Assembly (NCBI RefSeq): GCF_015706575.1
Contig: NW_024037069.1
Coordinates: 36,663,315-36,727,314 of the forward strand
Direction: 5' to 3'
DNA length: 64,000 nucleotides
From: Patiria miniata
Taxonomy: Eukaryota; Echinodermata; Asteroidea; Valvatida; Asterinidae
Made by a program: the position numbers and the translations under genes. Shown here piece by piece: positions 31,217 through 43,007 of the stretch. Within the stretch, counting starts at the first letter, position 1. The number at the start of each line of letters is the position of its first letter. Below the pieces are notes generated by a model that ran no database searches, was not told the origin of the DNA, and saw only the letters and a program-made list of their open reading frames with translations.

Positions 31217-34200
31217 CTACAATACGGTGGCGTTTGTAACTGACCAATTCTGATCATCAGCAGCTGCCGCGATATTGTCATTTATATTCGCCTCGACGTC
31301 AACTCGGTCCTTGCTTTGGCCTCGAGATTCCAGCCTGGCCCTGCAGCAGGGCGCCACCAAGTGGGACTTGATGCGTATGATGGGCTGGACCACCTCGCTC
31401 AGTAACTCCTGCATGAAGACATGTTCCTGGTTGAACTCGATCCAGACCAGACTGGCCACCGTCACAGCCACGTCCTTGATGAGTGGTAGGATCATGAGGA
31501 GGCGATAGACTAGACGGGGGTCGCCTGGGTGCTCTTGGTGGATGCGGTAATGCAAGGCGTCGTAGACTTGGGTCTGGAGCTCGCCGACCTCGCTGGGAGA
31601 CTGTACGGGGAGGCGGTTGGCCAGTGATGGACCTTGGGAGGAATAATAAATGAAAAGACGTTTCAGAAAGCCAAATTGCCAGTCATGTCAACCAAACAGA
31701 CAACTCGCCAGTCGACCAGCTAACAAGCCATCCAGCAAGTCAGTCAGTTTTACCAGTAAGTGGCGGGGCCAGGTCAGCCAGCCAGCAAACCGGTCGGCCA
31801 ACCAACTAACGAGAAATCTAACCGATCAGCCAACCGGAAAGCCAGCCAACCACCAACCTGCACGAGGACTATCAAGTCAGGCAGCAGGCAAACTACATGC
31901 CTGCCACCTTGGCTGACTTGCTGGGTTAAACCGGTTGCTGTATGACCAGATGATGTTCCATAGTTGGCCTACCAGTTTGGCCGAAAGGGGCTGATTTGTC
32001 GATCAAGCCAAGATAGACTGACTGTCAGGAAGAGCAGTCATCAACCAAGCAGTAGTAGAATATACAATCTCTACAGTTTGCAGAATAAACTGTTGGTAGT
32101 GTTGGATTTCCATGTGTTTGGTAACTCACGAGGCTCTTTGAAAAATGTTATCATTTCACAATGTCATGTTATAAACAACATTATGGGCAATGACATGTAA
32201 TCAATGTGAAACACTTTTCCTCTTTGAAACTGAAGTATCTAGGTCAGTACAAGCGCTTGAAACAAAAATGTCATACCCTTCATAGAAGAAAGGCAAAAGC
32301 TAACTTACCCGAGTTCAGCAAGATTGCCGCTTTCAGGAGCACCATGATCCCCCTGCTCACGTTCAGCTCTCTCAGTCTCTCCACGATGTTGGTGAGTTGG
32401 TTGTAGATCAGTGGACCCCTCTCCGTTCCCTTGGACATCTCCTTGGTCACTATGAACCCGTCAGCAAAGTAGATGCCGCTAGGGAGCAGGATGGAGCGGT
32501 AGATCACATTGGCCAGCAGGATCTCCATCCAGGAGTTGCACAGGAGAGCCATCTGGTCGTTCAGGCACAGCTTGTCGAAACCTGCGCCGTGCAGTTCGGG
32601 AAAAGAACAGCAGATCGGATGGTCTTGCACACTTTAAAAAGTCCCTGGTCAGATCGAATCCAGGTTCCATTTGACATTTTCAGGATCAAAAGTGACACTA
32701 TTCTGGTCAAAATGGCACTCATTTTTTTTTTCATTTTGACCCGGAAACCTTGGTAAAAGTGTCATTTTGACGCAGTGTCAATTTTGATCCTGAAAAGTGT
32801 CAGGCCAAACACGAATTCCAGGTCAAGTCTGACAAGGGACTAAACAATACTCCGCTTGTCTAGTTGAGTTTAAAGCCTCAGTTTTAGGGTCTTGGACATT
32901 ATTTTGTAGCCTTAGTGACTGAGTCAGCCAGTCAGTAAGTCCGTCGGTCAGAGGACAATAGGCCGGTCCTTCGATTCACCGGAGGTTGGTTATCAATTTG
33001 CAATATTTTTTTTCAAAATGTTAAAGTTGTATTGCTTCTGGGTCCACCACCCAACATAGCTCATTAATTGCCATTTTTCAAAATAAGCCCATCCAGGAAA
33101 TAAAATAAATAAAAAGGAAGTTACCAACGAAACCCTGAAACACCGGGTATTCTCGTAAAATCCACTGATCTCCATATACAAAAATCGGGACAACCCATTG
33201 ACTATTAGAAGTAAAGTCACCGTCCGCCGTACCACTCCAAGAACAATAGATTTGCAAAGAAAGATATTTAATTTAACTGACATGTTTTGCTTCCCCCTTA
33301 ACAATGTGGCAACAACAATTTATTTTATAAAATTTCTATTTGAAAAAAATACAGTTAATACTTTTAGATGACTTTATTTTAATTATTCTGAATAATGGGA
33401 GTTGTTGCAGCTGGTTCCCTGCCCACATTCGAATGGAGGGATCGGGAACGAGTGCGTAGCTTCACTTGTTTGTGCTCGGAATGGCCAACGAGCTATCATA
33501 TTTTCTTGCATATTGTGTTTAAACCCATGGCGGAATTTGAGGTCAACTTTCATGCTTCCTCACCTGGGACCTTCTTGGCCCACTGGACCGTCGTTGTCAA
33601 TGCCCGGTCTGCAACCTCCGCCATCCGTTCCATCCAGATCCTTTGGGTCGGTGTTCTCCTGGTACCTTCGGTGGTAGGATCCGAGCAGCCCCACTCACCG
33701 TCGGGTAGGGACATCTGAAGAACCCCCGGCTCAATCTCAAGAAGCCGCTTACAAAATTCTGAAGCTGATGTCAATAAAAAAATAAGAGAACATCGTTCGC
33801 AGTCACGTAAAGGTAAGAAAATTATGAATTAACCATTCAAGAGTTGCACCAAATCGTCAAAGTTATTGCGATATTAGTCTCGAGTAGGATCGGTAATAGT
33901 CTGGGGGAAAAAGCGCGCTATTTTATATCGTAATATCGCCCATCGACTCCAGTTCTAAGTCGAGTTTATCAAGCCAATTACAAGGCTATCAAAAGTCGAT
34001 CACAAGTCAATTTAAACGTCACGCGAGCGGCTTGAGAAGTGTTAATCAGGAAATTAACTTTGACAAGGGAATGTTTGCCGCATCATTTGAATAGTTTGAG
34101 ACTGGATGACATGTGATTGACCTGTGACGACTTGTGATGGACTTGTGATGACCTCTTGATGGATTTGTGAGGGACTTGCGATTGACTTGTCACTGACATG

Positions 34201-35265
34201 ATTGACTTCTGCTTCTTTTTCTTCTTCCAATGACCCACTATGACTCTTTCAAAGAAATGTAATATTTTCGAGTTGTAGGACATCACCCAAAACAACTTTC
34301 GATAAAGGTGAGCCTCTCCAGAGAATGTGACAAGTAATATGAGTGTCTTCGTACTCTGTGTGCTGTTCTTCCTCGGTCTCTTGCCGGTCGACACGGGGGT
34401 AAAGCCTTGCTCGTCCGGCCTGCGTCTGTACTCCTGCCGACCGCCTTTACATCGATTCAGTCGAACACCTGTAATCGGCGAATGAAAATCAATTATTGAG
34501 AACAAATATTACGAAATGTAGCTGGTTTACGTTTATTTTGATAAAGGTGCATGCGGGATATTGGAACTTTCATTTCGAATGCAAAATGACTACAAAACTG
34601 CATGACGAAATGATGAATTTTACGTCATGTCATTATACTCCCGAAGTAATGAATTAGGGGTTCTGATGTAAATTTAAAGAAAAAACTCAACCTTACCATT
34701 GATCATCATTCCGGATTGAATGCACTTGTCGTATCGACAGGCCTGGCATGTTCGCCTCTTTCCACGGAACACGTCACACTGTCCCTCCTCAATGCATGTG
34801 TAGCACATATTTCCTGCACACACAAAATGGCCAACCAATGGTTATTCTTGGGGACGATTGACCAATTGACCAATGTGTCTTCTTTAACAAATTAAAAACA
34901 CAATGCCAAATTTGTTCCTACTTCCACCGTCTTCAGTTTGGGAAAGTTCCTAACTATCAGTAATGAATATCCGTGAATGTGAACTACCTACTTTGTACGG
35001 TTCTCTTGAAGAACGCCTTGCAGGCTTCGCACGACGGTACGCCGTAGTGATACCCCGTGGCCAGCCCCTCGCACACGGCACACAGTCGTCGCGGTACGGC
35101 CGTCCCGTCATCCTCCCGACATCCGCCAGAACTGCCGCATTCCTCCTCTTTTATACCTAATTTTTGGACGGAGCTGTCTGGAGAAATGTTACATCCCTGA
35201 AAAGCCAGCTCCTTTGCTTCTTTGATTTCAGCTAAAGGTGATTTTCTGTCAGTGTTACCTGCCAT
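31217..35265 (-). CDS. Nuclear receptor A, estrogen-related-receptor-like (NR3 type)
   Basis: Six exons join in frame on the minus strand, every intron in phase 1: 35265-34992, 34813-34697, 34468-34355, 33764-33564, 32581-32309, 31632-31217, giving 464 aa. Exon 1 has the first zinc finger ([24 protein letters not shown]) with the EACKA P-box of ERR receptors. Exon 2 holds the second finger (CIEEGQC, CQAC). Exon 3 starts the hinge with [10 protein letters not shown], like the ERR A-box region. The ligand-binding domain shows [23 protein letters not shown] and [10 protein letters not shown]; helix 12 (MQELLSEVV) keeps the glutamate of the AF-2 core. About 46 residues follow helix 12, whereas ERRs normally end there. 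By family knowledge this is a DNA-binding transcription factor. Its nearest relative is the neighbouring gene 37814-42974. ERR affinity is judged by motif, so a divergent separate subfamily is possible. Confidence 0.92.
31690..31930. repeat. CCAGCCAACC low-complexity tract
   Basis: Degenerate CAGCCAACCAG repeats lie in the last intron of nuclear receptor A. Open frames here are compositional. Confidence 0.55.
32641..32840. mobile_element. Small MITE with imperfect inverted ends
   Basis: GTCCCTGGTCAGA at 32641 is matched inverted by TCTGACAAGGGAC ending at 32840. Further in, TTTTCAGGATCAAAAGTGAC is matched inverted by GTCAATTTTGATCCTGAAAA. It lies in nuclear receptor A intron 4, about 60 bp upstream of the exon 5 acceptor. 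Confidence 0.75.
34085..34205. repeat. GACTTGTGATGG repeat stretch
   Basis: About ten units of GACTTGTGAT-type repeat lie in nuclear receptor A intron 3, the same family as 7064-7858. Confidence 0.7.
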
Positions 35266-35482
35266 TGTTGGAGTTCGGTATAATGGTTAGACCGGTTCGC
35301 AACAAGTCAAAAAGCTAGTGTAACGTAACCATGACCTTAAAATAGCCAGATGTACGGGTAGATAAGAGACAAAAAGTGGGCCGATCATGGGACAGGTGAT
35401 GTCATGGTAAGATCGTATCTGCACTAATAATAGTATCAAGCCAACGAGAAGTACAAAGAGCAACTAAATTGAAACACGGACG

Positions 35483-35868
35483 GCGTGCAAACTTAACATT
35501 TTAATCCTGAAATTGAGAAATCTCCAGTTTAATAGATATTTGTGTTTCCAGACGTGCCAAGTTAACGTTTAATCCCGAAAATAATGATATCTCTATTTAA
35601 AAAAGAGATAATTCTATTTCTAATAAGATATATCTATATTTAGATTATCTACATTGGAAAGAGAAATATCTCAGTTTCTTTTTCTGATAAGATATATCTA
35701 TATTTAGATATTTTTTTTCTTTTTGAAAGAGCGGTCTGTGTTTTAAATAGGAAAAATTGAGATATCTCTATTACAAAAGGAGATTATCTTTTTAATGGGA
35801 TTAACCTGGCACGTCTGGCAATGGAGATATCCGTATTTCGGGACTAAATGTTACATTTGCACACCATA
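35483..35868. mobile_element. AT-rich MITE with nested inverted repeats
   Basis: The left end (GCGTGCAAACTTAACATTTT) is matched inverted near 35845-35868. Inside, TTCCAGACGTGCCAAGTTAA is matched inverted by TTAACCTGGCACGTCTGG. The centre has repeated AAGATATATCTATATTTAGA palindromes. It lies about 220 bp upstream of the nuclear receptor A start codon. Confidence 0.65.
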
Positions 35869-35988
35869 CACGCACATTATCTTGGCTGTGCCCAATCTAT
35901 TAGATTTCTATTTCAGTAATGCCGATCTTATATTACATGTAATAGTGAAGTAATATTATAACACGCCCATATAATTGCTAAGCCTGTT

Positions 35989-36509
35989 TTAAAGGGAATA
36001 TACATCATTTGCTTTCGCTGTAATTTTCAGAAATGGATGGAATTGGGGGGTTGGAAATATAAAGCAAATATAGTTACACTGACTTTTTGGAGGTTTTGGG
36101 TTCGAAATGCTATAAAAACCAAGAAAAACGATCATTTTCCTGTAGTCTGGTTCCCCGACTCCATATAAGAAGAAACAGAGCAGTTTACATACATTGGGGA
36201 ATTGTAAGGTCAGGGAACCAGTCTAGCTGGCTCGTACCCGTTCATAGGTTTGTAATCGATTGCAAACAAGTGCAATGGTCAATTGGGGCCAGTATTTGAA
36301 AAAAAGCCAGTTGTTTCCAACGCTGATCGGCCGATCAGCGTTGGAAATTGATACAAAAATAGCACTTTTCTTGAAAATGACAGTATACCAGGTGCCATAA
36401 TTTTACAGGATGCTTTAGACTGTCATTTACCAACATCCTATTAAGGTATTTCGCAAAAACATGGTAGTTTTATTTTTGGATGTTTGCAAATGTTGTATAT
36501 TCCCTTTAA
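35989..36509. mobile_element. TTAA-flanked MITE, copy C
   Basis: TTAA borders, AGGGAATATACATC / TGTATATTCCCT termini, and a perfect 34-bp palindrome at 36314-36347. Nearly identical to copy B. It lies between the two nuclear receptor genes. Confidence 0.9.
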
Positions 36510-37813
36510 TGAACCACAGACTTCGGTCCAAAAAACAATATTGTGTGGGCGTACCTGATTATGCGAATGGTTGTCGACAAACTTGATATACATGTCAAAG
36601 TTTGTGCCTGAGTGGTTACTGGAAAATAACCTGCAAGGCTGCAAATTAGACAAAATCAGAACATCGGTGAAAGCTTGGTACAAAATAACTTGGCTCTCTT
36701 TGCATTAAATTCTGTTTACAAAGTGGACAACATTTATGATGTTACTTAGTGATAAATATATTTAATGAGAAAAACACTCTAAATTACACACTGAAATTCT
36801 CACTCCATACCATTTTACTTTAGTAGCCAGTGATTCTCTCATTCGTTGAAACAATGAGTTCATTTTAATAAAAATGGCTGACTTTAAGTGTTAAATGTGT
36901 GCTAGTTGATATACATGTATGCAGCTAATTAAATGCCTCTGTGGATCACTGCGGGATTTCTTCAGTTGATAGGCTCCTTATGATTTTTAAAAAGTTCTTG
37001 TTGTATGAACATTTCGGTTTATATTTCGCCTTTTGCTTAGATATTGCTTTGAAATTCAACTTCAGATGAGAAACACCAACATTCACACTTGATCGAAACT
37101 TCATAACTTTACAACGAACGGAAGTGTGCTTTCGCTGAGTTAACCGTAATTCGCAATCGGAATTATTCGAAATTGGGATATGGCCCGAGTGAATGAAACG
37201 ATAGAAAGTGACCATGCGTGTTCCGTGACAAATTATCACGGAAAGACGAATTATTAACGAGGTAATTGATATCAGCCTGACCTTCCCCAATGAACTGTAA
37301 TTATTGTTCAGTCACTAAAACTATATATACCTCAAGGTATTCGATGCTGAAAACTCGCTTTAAAAAACACCAAAAATGTACACTCCCGAAGGGGATAAAA
37401 CACTTAACAGGGAAAATAAAATTATTATCGTAGCGGAGTCAGATTTCTTTATCGGAGATTCAATCTGGATCAAAAGGTATATGCATCATTAGAACAGAAT
37501 ACTAAATAAAATGTTTATTTATTTATTTATTTACATGTATTTATACACTTTCTATCACAGTTCTATTCTCTTATGTTTTAAACATTGCCGTACGGTACCA
37601 AACTGATTGTTTCACTTTAATGTAATGAACGATTTTCACAGCTTGAAGTTAACTTCCCCGAGTTACACAAGATTATTCCACTATCGAGTCTCGTTTTCTG
37701 TCTTTGAAATTTGATCTTTGCCATGATATCAGTTTGATTTGCCGACGAATTCTTTTGACATTTCCTTTCAATCGTCAGTGTTGTAATAATGTTATTTCAC
37801 GGTGTTATGTTAC
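36510..37813. other. Spacer between the two nuclear receptor genes
   Basis: AT-rich, no gene seen. A run of ATTT repeats at 37512-37532 contains several minus-strand AATAAA hexamers about 290 bp past the nuclear receptor B stop; these are candidate poly(A) signals. Confidence 0.45.
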
Positions 37814-40800
37814 TCAGGTGGGGTAGCCAAATGCTGGCTTGGAAGCGTTCTGGGTGTGTTCTGTCTTGACTCGGTCATCGTTCGGCTGTTCGGGTAAGGT
37901 CGAGGTGGCATCGGCAGAGTACCGCGGCATCTTTCGCTGGTTCCGTTCGCTGGTCTGCAGTATCGGCTGCAGCACTTCCTTCAGCAACTGCTGCATGGGC
38001 ACCCGTTCCCGGTCGAACGCGGACCAGACCAGACTGGAGACAGTCAGGGCCGTTTCTTTGACGAGCGGTAACAGCATCATGAGGTGGTATACCAGACGCT
38101 TGTTGCCCGGATGTTCCTGCTGGATGCGATAGTGTAGGGCGTCTTGAACGGTTGACTGGATTTCCTCCAACTCCTTGTGAGATTTCATCAGAAGTCGATT
38201 CGACAACGAGGGGCCTGTCAAAACAGAAGTGTTGTACTCGTCTCATAGTTCATTCAATGTTTCTTATTGATATTTTCTGTATGCGATGTGTATTTAAATC
38301 AGCGCCTTCATTAGTTAGGCGCGGACATCCGGGATTTTTTTCCTTATCTAGCTCCCAGACCTACATGTATGTTCTTGAAACTCAATGGAATGGTTCTTGA
38401 GTCTGGAGTGCTGAATGGTATCACATAGCAACCGATGAAAACTGGTGTGCAAATGATCTATGAATAGATCTTTTACATCGGATGGCGTAAGCCCGCCCCC
38501 TCCTAAGGGTAAAATATTGTTGCTTGTTTTGACGTGGACTCCAAAATGTTTGTATTAAGCAGGAGGGTGAGGGTTCGAGTCCCACCCGAAGTAACATCGG
38601 TATACCAGTGCCCACGGGCGTTGCAAATCCAATATGAATAGGGGTGTGACATCAAAAATGCCGATGGCCTTAGCTTGCTTGTAATTTTTACTCTGGTCAC
38701 CCGACCACTGAAACTAAAAAAAAGTTGGGGGAAGGGACACTATCTGACTCATCGGGCTCAGTCCAAAGCGGAGACACTTGGGACTATTATACAACAGGTG
38801 GTGTTATACGTTGCAAATCGTATAATTATGCCAACCAACACACGATTTTACCGACAGGACTTTTTACCGGCAAAAACGAATAATGGGGTGACACCCACGC
38901 GAGCGACCACTGACAGTGCTTATGAAGTTACGTCGCTGATGGGGCAAAACCAATACTGATTCATGAATGAATCGTGAAAACAAAAAATTGTTGACAAGAG
39001 AGGTTTATTTTTTTCAAGAATACCTGCGTTGAAAAGCACCATAGCCTTCAGAATAACCACGATAGCCTTGCTGAGTTTGAGCGGTCGAATACGGTCTACC
39101 AAGTTCACAATCTGCTCAAAGATGAGGGGCGAGACGCTTCGTTCCGGTGAGTTCATGTCCTCACGGTAGACGACCAGACCGGGAGCAAAGACGATCCCCC
39201 CGCATGCCTCGGCGGCTGGCAGGAGGGAGTTACGGTGGATGACGTTCATGAGGAGAATCTCCATCCATGAGCTGCACAGGAGGGCCATCTGGTCGTTCAG
39301 GCACAGCTTGTCGAAACCTGAGATTGGGTGTTGTAATAAAATTATCCCAAGTCAGTAACAAGGCTATCACAAGTCAGTAAGCATCACAGTCAGTCACAAG
39401 TCAAGACAGAAAGGAACAACATATAGAAATCTTTGCTGTGAACCTGTGGAAACTAATTGTGACATCTGTTTACAAACCGCCAGGCTCTACATTTGCCTTT
39501 GACGAACCACAATCTTTCAGTTACCAACACATTAATGTTATCATTGGGGACTTCAAAAGCCACAGCACCTCATGGGGCTATAAAGAGGGTCGGGCAGAAC
39601 ATAGAGAACATGAAGAACTTTCTCTATGGGCAGAAGCACATCATCTTGACCTAATTGATGATGCTAAGCTCCCTCCTTCCTACAATAGCTATAATCCAGA
39701 CTTGGCCTTTACAAGCGATCGCATAAGAAGTCGTCACAAGTCGCAATTAAGTCATCACAAGTCATCATAAGTCAACCAGAAGCAGTCGCAAGTCACCCAG
39801 TCTTAATTAAAATAATAAAGTGACAAGTTATTGATCTAAAATACCTCGTAGGCCTATTTAGATATTGACGAGAAATCCACCATGTCAGCCAGCTGACCCC
39901 GGACAGCTCGGTGGTCGAGTGGTTAGGACGACTGTACTAGTAAGCAGGAGGTCGTGAGTTCGAGTCCCACCTGAGGAAGCCGTGTTATTTGTTATCTCTC
40001 AAACTCTTGGACAGCACTAAGTATGCAGTGCTTATGCAGTTACCTTTGTGAAGAACAGAACCGAACACATGTCTTTAATTGACGGATTGTCCATGCTCAT
40101 ACCTGGAATTTTCTTTGCCCATCGCACCGTGGTGATCAAGGCTCGGTCCGCTAAATCCGCCATGATCATCATGCCCGGCACCTGCTTGGTCTTATCACGT
40201 GAACCGGAATTGAAACACGTCTTCATGTCATCGGGGACGTGAACTCGAAGCACTTCCGGCTCGATCTCTAAGAGTCGCTCAGAAAACTCCAAAGCTAGCG
40301 AGATGAAGAAACAAGTGCTGTTTTATGGTGGAAATGAGTACCATACACGTAGTAGGCTAATCATGTATTTTTTTTTAGCGATTTCAAAGTTGGAAAAATT
40401 TGCCCTTTTAGGTATTTAACGGAACCCAGGGGTATTTTTGGTAATGGAATTCATGAAACTCTAGAAGGATGAAATAACAGTCAACATTTAATATCTGATG
40501 ATTGGTTGATGTTGCTCCTTATTTGAACAATAATTCACGGTAATATTTTCATTTTTAACGTGAAAATAGCATTCGATAATATAGCGCCCGCTTGATCTTC
40601 GCTGAATATACGGTCCGTTGAGGCAAATTACAGCGACGTCGTTGCTCTAAACTTGCAAGATGAACTTCGGACATTTTCCCATTGGGGTTCAGTTGGGTCA
40701 TTGTATCTATCAAGTATCAATTATCCAAATCGTGACGGACCCAGTCTTACCCAGTTTGTGTTTGCGTTTCTTGCCCGATGTAGCCGGCGAGAAGTCCCGC

Positions 40801-42974
40801 TCGTCCGGTCTGCGTCTGTACTCCTGCCGACCGCCTTTGCTCCGGTTCTGTCGAACACCTATCGCGTGTATAAATTCAGACAAGGAGTTGTCAGCATTTC
40901 ATTTTTTTTAAATTTGATGGAAAATGATGAACAGCTTAAAGACATAGGATACTTTGCACTTGTCCAACCTACCGATTTATTGTCAAAAGGCTTACTTGGA
41001 TTCAAGATTGTATTGGTACTAAACACCCCATGAAATTATTCCGTCTGGCTTGCTGTCATTTAGAAGAAATCCAAAAATGTAGGTGATTTCTAACGATCAG
41101 TCAATTGACTGATTTTTGGAATAAAGAGTTCTATTGACGAAATGCTGTTTGGTGATCAAAAGGCCCTGCATAGTTTTCACTGTTTTCTCGAAGAGTGTAA
41201 TGAGCTGAGCTGTGAAAACTCCAACAGGTTAGGTTTTAAACCTTCTTCTTTTGATTTTGAATGGTGATATTGCAGGTTGGCGCAGTCGTTGCTTTACTCG
41301 CCTTCCACCTCTATGGCCCGGGTTCGATTCCTGCCCTGGTCCACATGTGGATTGGGTTTTCAGTCCCTACCTGATTCCGTGAGTTTCCCCAGAATATTCT
41401 TCTGGGGTTTTCCTCCCACCTCTAAAACTGTAATTTCTTCTCATTGTCTCATATCTACAGGTTTCTTCAGGCTTTCGAGCTACAGTGCCTAAGGCGCAGT
41501 ATAGTGGGAGCACAAGTGAGGAATCCTTGGTTTCATTACCAGAAATTAATAATTATCGGAAACAAGCAAAATGCATTGAATGTAGATTATCCTATAATGC
41601 CTTCAAGCAAGCATTGGGTGTGGGTACTTACCATTGACCATCATCCCCGCCTCGATACATTTCTCATATCTGCAGGCCTGGCATGTTCGCTTCTTCCCAT
41701 ACAAGACGCTACACTGCCGCTTCTCCAGACACGTGTAAGAGAGTTTCTCTGCGGGTTGTAATTACAGGTTTGTAAAATTTTTAAAACAGTCTTCTCCGTA
41801 ATTTCAATAACCTTATTTTTGTAAAATTTGAACAGCTGTGATGTTTTTGGGTGGGATATGCAATGTTCTTTCCCGCTTAAGGGCCCCGGGAAATTTTTGG
41901 ATTCTAGATGCTCTGTGGTGCAGCTATCTGAGGCATTTCCTGGCCACTTTCCCTGAATGAAAATGTGCTAGTGTTTCGGAGATGGGGGTGGGTCATCAAA
42001 GTTGATATATTACATCACAAACATCACATCAGAACTGTAGCTTGACTCTCTTTCGAGATTTGCCCTCTTTAGCTTGATCCATGATTTTGAGTCCTCACTA
42101 AGAATCAGCCTCCGTGCGAGCACATGCTTGTGTTTTGCACAGCTAGCTGTCAACCGCCGTATATGAAGCGACCTCACTCGGTAGCTCGTGCCGACAGGAC
42201 AGAATGTACAATCTTTTGCCATGGGTTGCAGAACCGGATTTTAGCATCGCGGGGTTTTGAGCAGCATTTGTTATTATTTACATTCTCCATTTATCTTTTG
42301 CCCTCTTCATTTAATTCCCCCTTCCTTCTCCATTCTTCATTGTCTATTTTTCCGACAGCACCATGATTTTGCCGACAAAACTGACTAATGGGGGTCAGTG
42401 TCACTACTTGGATGAGAAAAGGTTGCTTTTCGTAACCTAGGGAAAGGGAACGTACATGTACTTTTACAATCGCCATAAGTCATGTATCGATATCCAAAAA
42501 CACTGACGGGACAAAAAAAATCTGGAGAGGAAACCAACATCGAGAATGGTGGAGGCATAGGGTTCCTAACTTATCCCCAACTTTGGGGGTTTTCACTCCA
42601 AAAGCCAAAATGCTAGGAGGAAAGTATTTTTAATAGAGCATGCACCTACTTTGAACGGTTCTTTTGAAGAACGCCTTGCAAGCTTCGCACGACGCCACGC
42701 CGTAGTGGTACCCCGTAGCTAACCCCTTGCACACCGTGCAGCGCCGCTTGGAGTCCCCCTGATCCGCCCCTCCGTCACTCGCCCCTGCGTCGGCGAGGCA
42801 GGCCGGTGCGTCTGTCCTCTCTGATGACGCATCAAACCTCGACGTTTCATCTTGGGGGCCCATGCAGGTGACTTTCAACCTGTCGTTGCTTGCGATACCA
42901 CGGTCGCCGTCATTAAGGGCTTCTCGTAACGTCACCGGCACCGTATCGTCATTTTGACTTAAGCTTCCCGCCAT
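37814..42974 (-). CDS. Nuclear receptor B, estrogen-related-receptor-like (NR3 type)
   Basis: Six exons join in frame on the minus strand, all introns in phase 1: 42974-42650, 41748-41632, 40858-40751, 40294-40103, 39317-39024, 38214-37814, giving 478 aa. An upstream in-frame ATG at 43007 would add 11; I prefer 42974 because it starts MAGS, like MAGN in gene A. The DNA-binding domain has [16 protein letters not shown]-box CEACKAFFK, second finger CLEKRQC and CQAC, and the [10 protein letters not shown] extension. The ligand-binding domain has [33 protein letters not shown] and a helix 12, [11 protein letters not shown], that fits the AF-2 core. About 45 residues follow helix 12. Exons 2 are both 117 nt in genes A and B and intron positions correspond, so the pair arose by tandem duplication. 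The ligand and target sites cannot be read from sequence. Confidence 0.93.
38553..38650 (+). mobile_element. SINE family I, 3' half
   Basis: TTAAGCAGGAGG followed by GGGTTCGAGTCCCACCC matches the B-box half of SINE family I. The A-box half is not recognisable. It lies in nuclear receptor B intron 5. Confidence 0.55.
39355..39410. repeat. CACAAGTCAGT repeat, left flank of LINE fragment
   Basis: Several TCACAAGTCA units; the matching right flank is at 39728-39795. The reverse complement is the TGACTTGTGA family. Confidence 0.7.
39417..39730 (+). pseudogene. LINE endonuclease fragment
   Basis: About 100 uninterrupted codons resemble the C-terminal part of the APE-like endonuclease of non-LTR retrotransposons: [44 protein letters not shown] and [11 protein letters not shown]. 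The catalytic GDFN box reads GDFK, so the Asn is lost. The first half of the endonuclease and the whole reverse transcriptase are missing. It lies in intron 4 of nuclear receptor B, bordered on both sides by AAGTCACAAGTC repeats. Confidence 0.82.
39728..39795. repeat. CACAAGTCA repeat, right flank of LINE fragment
   Basis: Units of GTCATCACAAGTCATCATAAGTC follow directly after the endonuclease fragment. Confidence 0.7.
39885..40045 (+). mobile_element. SINE family I
   Basis: CAGCCAGCTGACCCC, then CGGTGGTCGAGTGGTTAGG, ACTAGTAAGCAGGAGGTCG and GAGTTCGAGTCCCACC, with the family tail. It lies in nuclear receptor B intron 4, directly downstream of exon 4. Confidence 0.8.
40985..41275 (+). mobile_element. 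Interspersed repeat R1, copy 2
   Basis: Colinear with 8184-8505 and in the same order of landmarks. It lies in nuclear receptor B intron 2, upstream of exon 3, and is followed at once by a SINE. Confidence 0.78.
41276..41510 (+). mobile_element. tRNA-derived SINE, family III
   Basis: A tRNA-like head with TTGGCGCAGTCGTTG (A-box region) and GGTTCGATTCC (B box) is followed by a body with TGGATTGGGTTTTCAGTCCC and CTGGGGTTTTCCTCCCACC. A related body fragment occurs at 61255-61345 and a minus-strand relative of the tRNA part at 55560-55720. Confidence 0.7.
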
Positions 42975-43007
42975 GGCGTTGTAAACAAAACTTGAACTGC
43001 CGTACAT

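Noticed and set aside
34989..34990. Donor one step later (AG before GTAGTT) for nuclear receptor A exon 1
   Set aside because: It breaks the frame into the second zinc-finger exon; the donor GTAGGT right after 34992 restores FFKRTVQRN and the conserved finger.
42974..43007. Upstream ATG at 43007 as the start of nuclear receptor B
   Set aside because: Possible, but the ATG at 42974 gives an N-terminus (MAGS) like that of nuclear receptor A (MAGN); kept only as an alternative.
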